Shown: positions 28,401 to 43,400, counted from the first letter of the stretch. The stretch: 64,000 bases of DNA from Lichenostomus cassidix (GCA_008360975.2 CM039187.1:12789094-12853093); one strand, 5' to 3'. A program made the numbers and translations. The notes: generated by a model from the letters alone, not told the origin.

Positions 28401-31400
28401 AGGCACCTGCCTTGAACACCTGAAGAGCACGGGGGCCTGATGGTCAAGAAATGCAACTCTGTATCTTCCTCTTCTATGCACTCCCTATTTTTTTTTCTTC
28501 CATCTCTTTGAAAAGGTGGCAGAGATAAATGGAGAACAAAGAAACAAGAAAAAGCCACAGCTTTGGCCCACACCCTGCCTATTACTTAAGGGGGAAGGAA
28601 CTCTTCCGAAAGAGGAGGAAAAAAATGTGCTTCGACACAATGGCTCAAAAGGCCAGGCAGCAAACCGGGCCACTTTGTACTGCTAACAAGGGAAACCTAA
28701 TTACAGGAAGAGGGCAAAGAGGGACAGATAAAAGGGATACAAAATTTCAACATCTGTTGCCATAAAGGGATAAGAAGTGGGGAAACGCAAAGTGTCAGTT
28801 TGGTGTCAGTGACGGCATAAAGCCACTTTCAAAGGGCTCAGGAGAGGGAGAAAAACCGAACAAGAAATTAGAGGGTTCTTAAAAAAAAAACAACAAAAAC
28901 CAGAAAACAAACAAACAAAATCCCCACTCTGCCAAAAATACCTTCAAAAGGGGGGAGGAGTTGGACAAAGACTGGATATTTAAAAGGTAGAGGATCTGGG
29001 TGGCTTGCAGGGCACAGCTAACTTTGGTTCAATTTTCACAGCTCTTGAACCCTCCAGCTTGTCATGTCATGTCACAGGAAAGAACAGTGTAGGATTTGTG
29101 TATTCAAAGTGTTCATAGCATGAAGACTACCATGTGAAACAGATCACTGGTCCATTTCAAGTACCAGGCTTTGCAGAATAGCTCCAAGAATTGCTGCAAA
29201 GAGACCTCTGGAGTATTCTTTCTTATGAAGAAGCATCCTTGAGACAGGGGCATTTGTCACTTAATGACATGCAGACCACCCCAGTAACACGGGGAGTAAC
29301 AATTCTCTGCAGGCAAATGACAAATGCTGGCCTTGGACCTGTCAGTGGTGCATCACCCTCATCTTCCAAGGAGTTTAAAGTCCCAAAGGCAGTAGGAAGA
29401 AGAGGAAAGAGCTGAAGGATCTAAATGCAGTTTCCTTTTCTCTTGCCTGCCATTAAGCAGCTGTTCTGTTGAGCCACACACTCACACTGGCAAACGAGAC
29501 AGGACAGTCTGAATAGGGAAAGGCAAAAGTGAGTAGAGGAACCTGACCTGCAAGAGGGGCAGCTGCCATCATATCCCTCACTGAAGGAGGGGCAAGGGGA
29601 CTTGGAAGAGGACAAGGCATCAGCAAGACCTGATATTTGATGCAAAGATACAGGTTAGTATCCTGTGGCCCGCACTGCTCATTTTTCTCCTTGCAGGCCT
29701 CTAATCACCGAACTTACTCACAGCTGCCTTCCACATACACACCTTCACCCAGAGTGGGAATAAGTGCACAGCAACTTCCCCACATCTAAAAGCAATCAGA
29801 TGGCACAATGTAGTATTTGTGAGGTGAGAGATGTCCTCCAGAAGTGCAGCTAGCCAGCTTCAAAAGCATAGGAAAAAAACCTAAATCCTCCTTCATTACA
29901 GGAGACAGGGCCAGGTGTAGCAGCAGCTGGAATTTCAGCCATCAGAGACAGTGTCTTGGCATTACACAGTCATTCCCCTGCTTTAGACTCCCTTGACAAT
30001 TGCTTGTTGCTGCCTGTTGAGGCTTTGATCCAACACCATCATCTCAGCAGAGTCAGAAATGAAAGACAGTTGTGGGGGTGGGATGCAGCAAGAGGCGTTT
30101 CCCTTCCCCACTAAAAATTTCCTCGACACCAAACCCAACAAAACCCTTTTCAAAGCACAGGACATATTTACAGGTGAAGATATTATCCCCTTCCTCTTAG
30201 AGGGATGAGAATGGCTGCCCCAGGGTCAGGGAACAGCGAAGGTCATAAATACGAAACATACCATGACCAACAGCTACAAGCACCAGCCAAGGACTTATCT
30301 GGCCTGGAACTAAGATGATCAGTACACAAAAGGGTATTTTAGCTTTAAATCCTTTTGTAGCACGTTCCAGCTCTCAGCTATTGGGGAAAAAGACCACCTA
30401 CCCCAAAGGAAGAGAATTGCACAGAAACTGCTGTACTGTTACTTACTCACCTCACTGATGCAAGGAAAACTCTAACTAAACTAACTGATCCTAGACAGCA
30501 CTAAACAGCTCAGTGGTGCTAAGGATGCTGTGGTGTTCAAGAACACACCTCACGCATCATTCTACCCTGTCTAATTTTTTTTTTGACAGAAGTTACCTGG
30601 ATTTTGTTCTTAGAGGTAATATCCTTGCCATGTTCAGCCTCTGGGCCTTTTTGTGGCCACAGGAAAAGGGTAAGCAGCAAACTCAGAGCCCCTGGCTCTG
30701 TCTAGCAGATGTTATCAAGACACACTGAGCACAGGAGGAGTTTTTAAGTCCTGGATGGCTCTAGGATTTTAAGTTTTCATTAAACTCTCACTCCTGGAGT
30801 CTGACCAGGGAGACAACATTCAAAAGCCTCAAAGGAATAGACAGCATTCCCTACAAGATCACTTCTGGCAATCACTGGAGACTTGGATCCAAAACTCTGC
30901 TGGGAAGATGAACAGTTTCTGGAGAGTCAGTTTATGGAAGGATAGCTCTGTACTACCTTTCTATGAATGATGGCATCAAGCTTCACATGCTAGAGTCCCA
31001 GCCATGCTTCCTACTCAGCCTCCTACTCTGCACATGCTGACGAGTCTACCAGCTCATACACAGGTCCCTAGAGAGGAAAAGACCCAGTGGCAGGGTGCAT
31101 TCCAGCTGTGACAGGTGAAGAGGGAAGAATAAGTTTGACACTCTAGCCATTTCAACAGACGCCCAGTGGCCTAGGTTGCCTTGGCTTTTTTATTTGCCTG
31201 TCACTCAGGCTTTTACATTATTGAAAGATCAAACTCCGCTGTGCTTGTTCATTACCTTAATCCTATTTTCTACACAGCTTTATTATCTCTTCAGGCTTCC
31301 TTGGGAAAGGCTGTCAGAAAGGCTGGGGCAGGGGGGAGAGGGTTGCCCATCTCCTCACCCCTGTCAGATGCCTCTATTCAAGAACAGCCAGAAGACTTGA

Positions 31401-34400
31401 TGGGCAGGGGTATCACAGCACAGCCTGCACCCTTCTGGGTTACTCCAAAGGCACCACTGGATGGGTCACTAAGAAACATGCACCATAGCTAAATGCACTG
31501 GTGCTCTTTCCTGCTCCAGCTTGTCCTTTGTAAGATGCATTGTTACAAACTATTTTTGTTACTTCAGAGAAAAAACAACTGGTTTAAATTTGTATTTGAT
31601 ACAGTTGACTTAGACAATCAAAACTATTCAAACTATAGATTAGAAGGCAATTGGTCTCAGACCTTCCCTGTGTCCACACCAATCCTCCTCCACCCCCTTT
31701 CCCCAAATATAGCCCTACTGACATCCCTCAGGCCCATTCTGCCATTGCTCACCTCAATCCTGACAGAACTCCTTTGGATAATCTGGGCCACGCCACGCCG
31801 ACCCAGAGCATACTGGTCCTGGAAGGCAGGGCTGCCATTCCAATAGTCCTGTGAAATATTTGCTATCTGTCCATCACTACACTAATACCCTCAGGCTGAG
31901 AGTTTCAAATTTGTCAGCAGTGGAGTCTCACGTCAAGATTTGAGAACAACATTTCCCCAGTTGCTAAGGTCAGCACCTTCACTGAACAGGAACTACTCAA
32001 AGACCCCAAATCAGAGGCCACAGCAATTAACCTCCTCCGTGCTTATTAGGACAAATGTGCCTAAGTCACTTCCACAGATAACCTGTTGCCACACCTCACC
32101 TCTTTTGAGCTGCCGGAATTGCCAGCCAGGACAAGGTGACTGCAGAGCCTGCATTTGCCTCTGGCTTCCAAGCACCACAGAGAAGTGGGTGAATGGGAGG
32201 ATAAGGATCACCTACCTCACTTCCTCTGGCTGAGGCTGAGGTATCAACAGAGACAGATGAAAAGGAAGGTGCAATGGGTGTATTTTGACTGTATACAGGT
32301 AATGGGAAGAAACCAGGATGGCTGTGCCATCAACTGGAAAAGCTGAAAAGAAAAGCCAAGTTACTGAACCAGAATCACCCCCCACAAGTGCTTTTCCACA
32401 CCAATTTGCTTTGTCTCCCACCCTGCAACACATCTCATCTTCAATCATCCCTTGCCTATATTGACAAAAGGAATGACACCATTTTGCAGCATTTCCAATA
32501 TTGCATTTCTCATTGTTATTCACTTTTCTTGTCAAGTCCCTCCCTATAACACAGAAGCTCACTGACCTCTCAAGGTCCCAGATTCTCAGAGGTGAGGTGT
32601 GTCCACAGCAGGCTGTCCCCGTCACAAATGAGCTGTTTAAAAAAAAAAAAGGCAAAGAAAAACCAGTTACTAATCCTCATGTTCTGAAGAAAGTGTTTGA
32701 GAAAGACAGATAAAACAGGTTGCAAGACAGATTTTGAATTCTGGTTCAAGATGATTTTACCATGTCCCACCACATTTCACAAGGGACAGGCAGCAGTAAA
32801 GGGAGTGCTGCTGCAGGATTCTCATTAGCTGAGCTTCCAGATGCAGCAGAGAACTGACACAACATAAAGATGTATCTGTAAATACAAAGGGAAAACCTAA
32901 ACACGAACAGCCATAAACAACATTTTCAAATGAGTCCGTACAGTATTCAGCAGGTTTCATACACAGTCAGTGCTGTAAGCTGCCGGAGGACCCCATGGAA
33001 AATTTACTGTTATTTCCTACTTCAAGTCTCACTTCTGTTTGTTGGCAACTTCTGAGCACAACCATGCACTGGCTGCAGCATCACAGGCCTAAAGAATCAC
33101 AGAATAGAGGTCTCTGGTCCAGCCTGCTCAAAGCAGGGCCAGTTTCAAAGATGGATCAGGTTGCCCTCCCCAGTGCTCAGGCACTCTCTGTTAAAGGCAG
33201 CACAGCAGCAATATTTGGCTCAGTTTACACCCTCCAGCGGGGTCCATTCCAAAGTCCTCTTGGCAACGCTATGTCCCTGCTGCACATGCTGGCTCCAGAG
33301 GTCACCTGACAGCCACTGGCTTCAAACTAGTTCACAAGACAGAAAAAATCCTTAAAATCAAGCATCAGGAACAGGGGTGCTGGGGCTCTCCAAACCACAC
33401 TGCTTGTTTCATGCCAACTTCCTATCCTCAGTCCAAATAAGAGGAAGCAGCTCATACAAGGATTTCTAAGTAAGCTATAAATGACCTCTCACAAAGCCAT
33501 ATTTATTGCAGTTACTGAGAATAAAATGCTAAAACTATGTTTAAGTCAATGCAACAAGGATAGCATGAACACAGGAAATGGAACCTGCTTTAAATAAAAG
33601 CCATCTCTATGCTTTGTCTAAGCAACTTTTGCAGTATGACACAGGGCTGGCAGCTGAAAGATGAAAGCAAAATAAGAAAACAATGTCATGTCTGTAAAAA
33701 TAGCAGTTAGAGCAGTTTTTAAACATTTCTTTGATCCTCTACAACATTCTTCCTTTGGAAGTAAAGGTGTCTCCAAGCCTCTAATGCACCAGGAATGGAT
33801 TCTTGTAGCATCCTTGACTTCTTTGAGAAGCATTACTGCTGCTGTAAGAAGGCACTCAGCAGACAAGTGGTAAACACAGGCTCAACTCCATCAAAGCCAG
33901 AGAAGGGCCAGATGGAAGCAAGGCCAGAACTCAAGACTCCCTCTACTCCTATCTCTGGTTTAGCTGAGCAATTGGTTTTTCCAAACCATAAGTTCAAAGC
34001 AGCACTGACAAAACACTCTGAAAAAGAGGCAAGCAGAAAACATCAAACTATATCAAAGAGCTACAAAAACTTAGGAAGGGCTTCAGCTACCAAGGCTCTC
34101 TTTTGTGCTCACTCTATCCTTCCTACCCAAAATCAGGTACCTGGACGTGTCCACAAGTTCTGTGACCCTTAGCTGCCCTTTAGGCTAGAAAAGGCCGGCA
34201 GAACTAGAGCTATTTCAAAGTGTCTCCAACCAGGCTATCTTACATGCAAAATTCCAAGTTTATTGACAGTACACATACTATCAGCCAAAGCACCTGTAGC
34301 ACTGGGCTGTCCCTATAGGTGCTGCAGGGTGCATACAATATTCTTCTCCATGTAAGTCCCTGACCAAAGTCTGAGAGTCTATGGACAGCAACAGCTACCA

Positions 34401-37400
34401 GGATCAATTAAGAAAGTGTGCAGCATTTCATCTTTGGAAACAGGGTTTCTGCACAATGCCTACTCCTCTCCACCATAGTGCAGGGCAGGAGGGAACATTT
34501 CCTTTTTGCCAATGTCATCCATCTCAGAGGAAAACATGCAAAAGACACTTTGACAGCTTGTCAGTCAAACCCCATGTCTGGAAAGCAGCACTTTGGTCAG
34601 GGAGTCCCTCTGCTACAAAGGTAGGTGTTGGGTTCTGTTGCCCCTCCCCAGTCATAATCCATTAATAACTACTACAGTCAATTACTGTGGTTAGAAACAT
34701 AATAGCAGTCAGGGAGTCAGTCAAGCAGGCAATTGGGTGCTTAAGATTTTTCTTTTGGGGGACAAACTAACTCTGTCCCAGCAGAGAACGCCCTCACGTG
34801 GGAGACAGACCCCTTTGTGCAGAAGGTATGCACAAGGCTTTGATGGTTGCCACAGGTCTAAATTACCATGGAGGCACACCAACAGGGAAAAAAAGGTGGG
34901 AGGAACAGCTAGGTCTAATCCTCCCTCATGCTGTCAGTTCTGGACTTCAGCTTTCCCTCCTTGGTCCTCACCCCTCACCCCTCAGAGAAAAAAGAAAAAA
35001 AAGAGAGAGAGAAAAGCATTAGATAAAGAGATTTTCCTCCAGCATCAAATACAGGCCTCAGGGCCACAAACAAGTCTCTTCTGGGTAAAGCTGACTCCAT
35101 TCAGTCAACAGGAATTTTGTCTCATACTTCAGCAGGATCAGGTTTGCAGGCCTTATCTTTAACAGCCTGAGCCCATTAGCAAGCAAAGATAAGACTTCTC
35201 CCACAAGAGCAGGCCACCTTCACTGCATTAGAATGCAGCATCCATAAGACAATATGCACAAGAAGTGCTGCCAATGAGAAATTCTTGAAGCCTGAGTGTG
35301 AACTGACCTTAAAGTCTGGATTCCAGGGCATGATATAGGGCTCCTCACCTTGAGTCTGATCTGCAGGCATAAATCTTCAAGCCCCAGGTGTCTTATAACT
35401 GGGAACCTCGCAGCGGTGACAGTTTTACTCCAAGCAAAAGGGCAACACAAGTCAACTTTGGTAGGTCTAAAACAACATGCAGATTGGAGGTAAGCATGTA
35501 AAGCTTGGCTCCAAAACTTCAGAAACTTCATTCAGCAGAGCTGAAGCCTTTTATCAGGCTTGCTTCTTTCAGTCTATCTTCAACAAGGCTATTTTGGTCT
35601 TAGAAAGCATAGAGCACACACAAGAAAACCCTCCAACTTAGAGAAGTGCACCTTTTTCACAATTGTTGCCAGCTGCTCAAGAGAAACAACTCAAGTTGAG
35701 TAACTAGCTTAGAGAGTGTCATTTATTTTGCCCTTGTTGCTTTTTAAAGCCAGACTGAGGAGAGACTAGATTGGGGAGTACAGGTTACCTGAAATATACT
35801 AATGCAGGCATGACCCCTCTACCTGAAGTACATATAGCACTACATTGACACTGATCAGATGCATCTACATCCACCATAAAAACTACTATGGCCAAGCTTC
35901 AGATGGCCTTGGAGATGTAAACCTCCTTCCCCCCTTCCCCACTAAGCTTTCCTCTGTCCTTTGAAATCTGCTGGGTACCATGACTACAAACTCCCTCTAA
36001 CAGGCCCTTCTAAGGGGAAAATAAGCATCATTGCCAGGTTTGCTGTGTTCACAGGGATTCCCTAGGAACTAAAACCAAGCCAACATAACATCTCTGCTGC
36101 ACCAGGAAGGCAAGGATTTTGCACAGCACTGAGACATGCATACTTCATACACAGCATATTTTTGTTGTACAACACAAGGAGCTTTCCAACTCATCTGACA
36201 CTTTGATGTTCTCTTTCTTATTTGAAACTCCCTACTGACAGGGAGGAGAAAAATAAACAAGAGAGGGAAGAAAACAACAAAACAACCAAGAACCTGCTTC
36301 TCCAGAAGCCAGACCTTCTCTATGCTACAGAAGAGACATTTCATTAGACATTATCCCTTCACAATAGAAGCTGGGCCAGGAAATGAGAGAGAACACTCAT
36401 CCTGGCAGTGCTGTTGGAAGAAACACAAGAACTCTCCATCTGACTGACTTGTGGTTGTTGAAGATCCCATGGCATTTCTGGCAACAGCAGTAGTGCTCTG
36501 GCTACAGTCCAGCTGCAATAATGCCATGGCTGCTGCCAAGGTGCCAACTACAGTTTGACTCCCGTAGCATGCCTCTTTATCCCATCCTGGACTGAGCATT
36601 GCCAGATGTGAACAAACCAGAGGGACAGAGGTAGATGCCCATCAGTCCTTTGGGAAAGATGCTGTTTATCCTGAGGCTTGGAAACAGTCTCAGCTCCAGA
36701 AATACAAGTCCCACTGTACAACACATAACTTCCCCACTATCAACCCAGCCTCCACAATAGGCCCTGCCTGAGCTGGGAATCCTGCAATGCAAAGTCATTG
36801 AAGGAACCTGGGTAAAACAGGTCCTTTCCCACCTCTGGTCATTACACCTCCCCTGTGCCCCAGGCTTGTGCCCTTCCCCTGTACTGTAAACAGATTGCTT
36901 CTCAAGTCCTATTCTGCTCTTTGGGAATTTCAAATCCAGAATCTGCTTGACACGTGCAAGAGCCTGTTCCTTCCTCCTGGCATGCTCCCCCACCCCCTGG
37001 AATTGGACATCGTTGTTCCATTTTGGAAACTATTATATACAGAGATTCATTGGACTGGGAAACAAAGAAGTTATTACTTGACAGAGCCCTGCAGCTGGGA
37101 ATGTGGAAGGTGGGGGGACAGAAGGGGGAGAACTAAGGGAGACAGGATGGGGGGGTTGGTAGCACTGTTATGAAAGCGATCAACAGAAAGGACAGCTCAA
37201 AGATGGGAAACATCTATTTTAAAAAGTCTCAAGTGAGAAAAGAAGGAGACGAGAAAGCAAGTCCAAAAGGGAGCTAGGAGAAGAGAGAGAGCAGTTGGTG
37301 CCGACAGTGCCGCGGGTTAAACACACGGGTCTGTGGGTTTGTGTAGCCTTTGATTCAGCACTGACACGCTTTGGCAAGGGAGGCCACCGGAGCTGTCAAA

Positions 37401-40400
37401 TCCTTCACCAACGTGCCCATCAATTGTATTCAGCTCTCCCCGACCCGCACTGGCATTTTAATTACTGTTGGGTAAACTAATTTGTACAAATGAAGGCAAC
37501 TCTGCCTAATAGAATATGCAAGCTCTCTGACCTCTGACAGGCGATGACACAAGATACAAAGGAGGCAGAGGAAGGCTTTTTATCAGAGCCTTATTACTCT
37601 CTATTACTCCAATTAGTTAAGCTCCAGTGCTCCTAATTGGGGGAAAAAATTGCAATTAAATCAATTTTTGATGGGCTGAAAGTGGGTTACCGAACCGCCC
37701 TGCCTGTGAAACACTGATATTATAGCAGCAAAGGTCAAAGTCTTTGTCGGCACCTGTGGGGCCCCCACCTCCCCACTCCAAGCCCCTCTGTGCCCCCCCA
37801 ACACACACACGCAGCTCGCTAAGGCGAATCATTAGAACATGTCATGTCTTATCGCGGCCGCCACCATCCTGCCAACCTCATCAGTTGACATCATTACTGA
37901 AGGTAACTCCTCCAGCATGAATACAGTGCTAAGGTCACACAAACTTGATGGAGCCCCTGCTGAAGAGCAGATGCAACAGTAACAACATTGTGAAGGGGAG
38001 AGGAGGGGGTCAGAAACCCAGCACAGGGAGTTTTGCCACCTCCAGCATGCGACTTCTTCAACAGACCAGATGCACACAAAGGGAGAGAGACAGAGAGCGG
38101 GGGGAAGCCAGTGCTCCTTCCCCAGGGGCATTTAATTTGCAAGGGGAAAAAAAAAAACAGCACAGCATCAGTTCAGCATTTTCTTCTTCGTGAGAAAGCA
38201 GGCACCACAAACATGCTAGAAATCCCACCTGCCTTAGATGCAGGCAATCCTGGACAAACCCAGTATTGGGTGATCATGCAGGGCTGGTGTTGCCCCTTCA
38301 CTGCCCCCACCAATTCCTTTAGTTGTACTTTGTACTTCTCGTGGGATGACCAGAGAACTGAGCCAAGCATCTTCAGTACCTCAGAGGTCAAAACAGCTAG
38401 GTTATATGTTAACATTCTGTAACCAATAATTCAACAAAAATCAGCAGGTAAGGGAAGTTGCACCTAAAGGTCACCTGAGCAAGCAGAAGAGCCCCACTGC
38501 AGCATAGCCTCACCTTTGTTGAATAACACTGCCAAAAAGACCCAGCAGCTAAAGGCAAATAGCCAGGCTTGTTCCAGAAACAGACTGGAAAGTTCTGGAA
38601 GGTTTATTGCTACTTCTTTGAATTCATGTGCATACTACAGTATCCCCCAAGGCACCAGTCAACTCAGAGTTAAATTGTGCTCCTGATACACATCATAAAT
38701 GCCACACAGAGAAGGTACAGAAGAGCTCTTCCACACCCCACCACAGACTCAGCACAGAGAGAAAGCAAAATGCATAGAGAAGACCATGAACTCTGCAACA
38801 CTGACAACCACTACTCTCCAAGAGGAAATGCTGTGCTCTTGCAAGGAGCACCAGAGACACATGCATAAGCAGATGGACAAATAACTCATTCAAATGCCAC
38901 CCCAAGTGGACCACTAGAAAGTGGTCCCCAGAGAGAAGGCATTTACATTCTGTACTGAAGAGCATTGTAGAGATGCTGGGTTGAAATATGAAGTCACATT
39001 TGAGGCAGAACTCCAGCTCTGCTCAGAGATAGAAGAAATGCTCATGACATTGCCTCCCAGGTCATTTACTTCATGCCTCAGAGTAGAGGGAACATCACCT
39101 TCACCTCTCCAGCCTTCCTCCTTTGGTCTCTAACTTCATGTCTTCCTCCCGACTGCAGAGACACTCAGGCTGAAGAACAGAACAAGCCTTTAATACCCCG
39201 AAAGGCCGAATTCCTGGCATGGTAGACAGATCACCCCTAGTCTAGCAAGCTGCTTAGCAGCTGCCCAACCTAGACAACTTTATCTCGCCTTCACTGCTTT
39301 GCAGTTTCACCCCTTACTCTGTGCCCAAGTCACCAGCAGCCTTGACCACTGTCCCTTCGCCAGCCCTGCATCAGGCAAGTTCTGTGAAAACAAGCCACCA
39401 CATACAGAGCACAATCCTCATTTCTGGAGAAAAACGGAGCTCAGTGACATCAAGACAAAGATTCCAGACAGGACAAATACATGCACACTCTTCCACACTG
39501 CAGTATTGAACAGGAAAATATTCTTTATTAGAAACTAGTGATTCTATCCACAAAACAGTCTTGATGTTCTTAGGGCTGTTCACATCTAAGTATCACTGCT
39601 TTCCCCAATACTCCACATGACACGTGCTTTTAGGAAGAAGCGAATGTCCAGAAGAGGACCACATTCAGATTAGCTGTTTAAAAGTTTATTGACAGTCCTG
39701 AGTGTTCCTGTACAAGAGGAATATTGAAACAGTGCTTTTCACAGTGCTGCTGTCATTTTTCAGAACTTCAAACAGAATTGCTTTTGTAGCTACACAAGTA
39801 TTTCTACTGGGTTGACATCAGCCTTCCTCCTTTATTAAAGGAAAAGGCTTGCTAACCTATTTTTAACAGTGTAAAATACGTATTTACATGGTATGTCCAA
39901 CAGTGTTCATCTTTCCTCACTCCTCAAACCTCTGGGCTTGCCAGGCATGGAGTAGTTGTTCATAACAGAGGTCTTTGTACAAGACTCTCTCGAGACCAAA
40001 TTTAAACTCCAAACAATGTTCATATTATTACTATTACTACAGAAAAAAGAGACTCCTTAACCATAACAGAAATTTCATCCAGAAGGTAACTCTGAATTAA
40101 TCTGATCTGAATCTGATCTGATCTGAATAACTTGTACCAAAAATCAAAGCCCATGCCAAAACTGATTTGTCTGTGTATGCCTACCAGGCCTTTCTGTGAG
40201 CAGAGCTCTCTTTGCAGGCAACCACTAGGATTACATCTTAGAAACTGAATGATAAAGAAACATGACTCAGCTGAGAAATCCCTTCTGAGTCTAAAATCTG
40301 GGCTGTGCAAGAGATCTCTATTCCTACCTGGAAAGCTTTCTGCAGAGAAAGAGAAGATAGGGGAAAAAAAAAAAAAAAAAAAGGAAGAAAAAATATTAAG

Positions 40401-43400
40401 TTAGGGAATTTAAGGTCAGTTTGAGACTAGGTGGTTAAACACCACTACAGTATGGTTATATCAGCTTATCAGTAACCAGAACAAAATCTCAAAGAATACT
40501 TTTAACGCACAAAAGCTATAACATTAGAAATTCAAAGAAAGTGGTTACTAAGGTTATGTTTGTGTTTTGACGAGTTAAAGGTTTATTTGGGTTTTTTGTT
40601 TCTTTTTCAAGTGCAGGTGAAATAACCACAGCTGGTGTCTCAACTTCTTTACTCACACAATGCATTCCCCCTTCCAACACCACTACAGAAATCTCCGCCA
40701 TCTGTAGAAATTTCATCCTATGCTCTACTCCCCAGAACAGCCTTTCAAATACCAATGGGCAAAACTTCTGCGAGGTACCCACCAGACAGCACACTCTACC
40801 TCCAACTGCTGCACATGCCATCTGCAATACAGTACATGGGAGCTGCAAGGTAACTTCGTAAAACCTCTATCCTGAGCAGATTCTCTGGGTTTTTGGAATG
40901 AATTGAAAGGAAGGAACAGGTGAAGCTGCTGACTGAGCAGTAGAAAAACGTGATCCCTGGATGAGACACTTGTACAGTATTAAACACTGGACACCATTTG
41001 CACCTACAGACTATCATGCATCTCGGGCAGATGTCTGAGTGCCTGGCATTCAGTTCTCACTGCACGCCCACTTCCAGCCTTCACACCCAGCACGTATCTC
41101 CTCCCTACTCTCCTCAGTGCCATTATCCTTCCCCCTCATCCCAATGGAGAAGACACCATGAGCCTGATCTTCAACCACTTCCCCAGATCCAGCAGCTCCC
41201 TTGAGCTCAGTGCTCTGGGCCCACACACAGCCTTACAAGAAGCTCTGAACTCCAGCCCTTACTTTCTCAAAGCCTGCCCAGGTGTAAAGCTCCAGCGATT
41301 CCTTTTTCTTTCCCATTTTCCCTCCCTCCTCCCTCTCCTCCTAGCCCCACCAACATTTTCAGGCCACACAGTGAGCGGGGAGGTTGGAGTACATGAGGAC
41401 CATGGCAGCAGTCGTGCTGTTTCAGGCCCCCCCAACTCAAGACAATTTCTAAGAGCCATTTCTTATCCTCCCCTCCGTGAAATGATTTCTGTTAATTGCC
41501 TGGTGGGAATCAGTTATAGGTGGGGGAGACTCTCCCCACACACACACCCTGGCCCCTAATTGGTTTATTGAAGTTTTAACGGGGCTTTCACCTGGAGAAG
41601 CTGGTAATTATTCCCTTCATTCCCCTCTTGCTTGTACCTGTAGCTTCACACTTGGGGCCTGCCTGGCTCCACAGGGGGGACTTTGTTCCCTCTAACTACA
41701 GGCCCCACACAAATGGGCCCAGCAGCAGGACAACGCGGCAAAGTGGTAATTTTCAGCCTGGCGTAATTAGCCAAGGTTCTTTCAGCCCAAACTGCTGAAT
41801 GGGGAGAGGGCTGCTGGGGAGGGTGCGCCATGTGGGAATGAAGGAACAGGGGCTGCTCTCAACAGGCAGACAAAGACCTCTTGGGGGCTCCGATCTGGGG
41901 CGAGCAAGAGGAGGGGGTGGGAGCGGGACAGTTTGCCTGGCATAGCTGGGGCACAGTCAGCGGTGGGACACAGCGAGGAAGTCAGCCCGTGGCATCCTTC
42001 CCCCAGCCAGTGGAACAGCACAGTGCAGGATGCCAATAAAGCAGTAAAGGAGAAAAGAGATCCAGTGATGCACAATAGCAACACGCGAAGGAGTGCAATG
42101 CATGACAGATTCTTGAAGGCCTTGGTGTAGTCTACGCTCCCAGGACAGGATTTCTAGTCTAGTACCTTTGCACTGAGATTAAGAAAGGCAACAGACCTGG
42201 GGAGAATAAGGTGGATGATGCAGGTCCCAAATAGGATGGCAAGAACTGTGCCAAGGACAGAGTGAGAACTCTTATTGTTGAGAAAAATCATCGAAAAGTA
42301 AGTCAACTCCTCCAGGATCTGTTCCAAAAGTTAGGCAACAACCATAACCAGGAGGACAGCAACAAAGACTCCAGGTTCTCTTTTTGCTGAGGCATCTCCC
42401 ATTAGCAAACCAAAACTATTTTTCATACTTGCTCTGTCTCCCTTTCTGCTACAAGACTTTGGTTCTGCAAAACCACCAGGAAACCTGCTGCATGTGGGGT
42501 CAAAAAAATTGGCCACCAGTGTACCACTCCTGTGTCAAATTAGACTGATGTCAGATGTCCCACAAGTCAGAAACTGGCATCCTGTGCATGGCACGCTGCC
42601 TCTGCTGATTCTCAGGATTTGTTAGCATCTATGCTTTCTTGGAATTATCACCATTGTCTTCAGGAAAGAAATGCTTGTCCTGACTGGCCAGATCTTGTAC
42701 ACAAGTTAAAGCTGCTCAGCTGGATTGATGATCATTGCTTCAGTGCAGTGGGGTCTGGGGATCTGATGGGGTTTTTTTGTTTGTTTGTTTGTTTGTTTTC
42801 AAATGTTAAACCATAGTTTTAAAAAACTCATCCTGTGTCTCTTATGACTGCGATATCCTACTAGAAAGCAAGAATTGTCATAGTCTAAAAGCTTGGTTCT
42901 GATTCTGCAATGAAGACTGGGTGGTACAGACGGAAGTGAAAAGATGGCACTGCTCTTATCAAAGGGCAGGTACACCTGAGTGCTGAGCAAGCCCTAGGAG
43001 ATGATGCAATTACAACAATCCTGACAAGGAAAGGAGATCCTCAGGGACTCCAACTGTAGGAAGGGAGCAGGCAGGCAGCACAACCCCCAGGGCACAGACT
43101 TGTAATTTCTGAGCTGCCTAAAATAAAACTGTGACACAATGCTGCTGCAGTCTGCAAACTAGAGAAGCAAATTGCCTGATTCCACCCCATGATTCTGGTT
43201 TCTTTTCAGGCCATATCTGTATCTATCACATTTTATGAAAGACTCTCACAGAAAGGATTATTTTTCAATTTCAATTTTCATTTTTCAATTTTTTTTTTCA
43301 GCCTTACCCAAGCTGCCTTAAGTACTTGTCACAGAGATGAGTTCAGCCAGATATTGTGTGCCTTTGGCCCATCAATCCTCAAGACTTTTCCTTACAAGCA

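Larger units (their letters stand above)
20231..32566 (-). other. FBXW4: FBXW4 intron 6
   Basis: This 12.3-kb intron shows no coding exon, tRNA or full transposon. Candidate regulatory blocks are at 21430-21870, 25640-26500, 26520-26740 and 28490-28870. The rest is unremarkable unique sequence with short A-rich runs. Confidence 0.7.
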
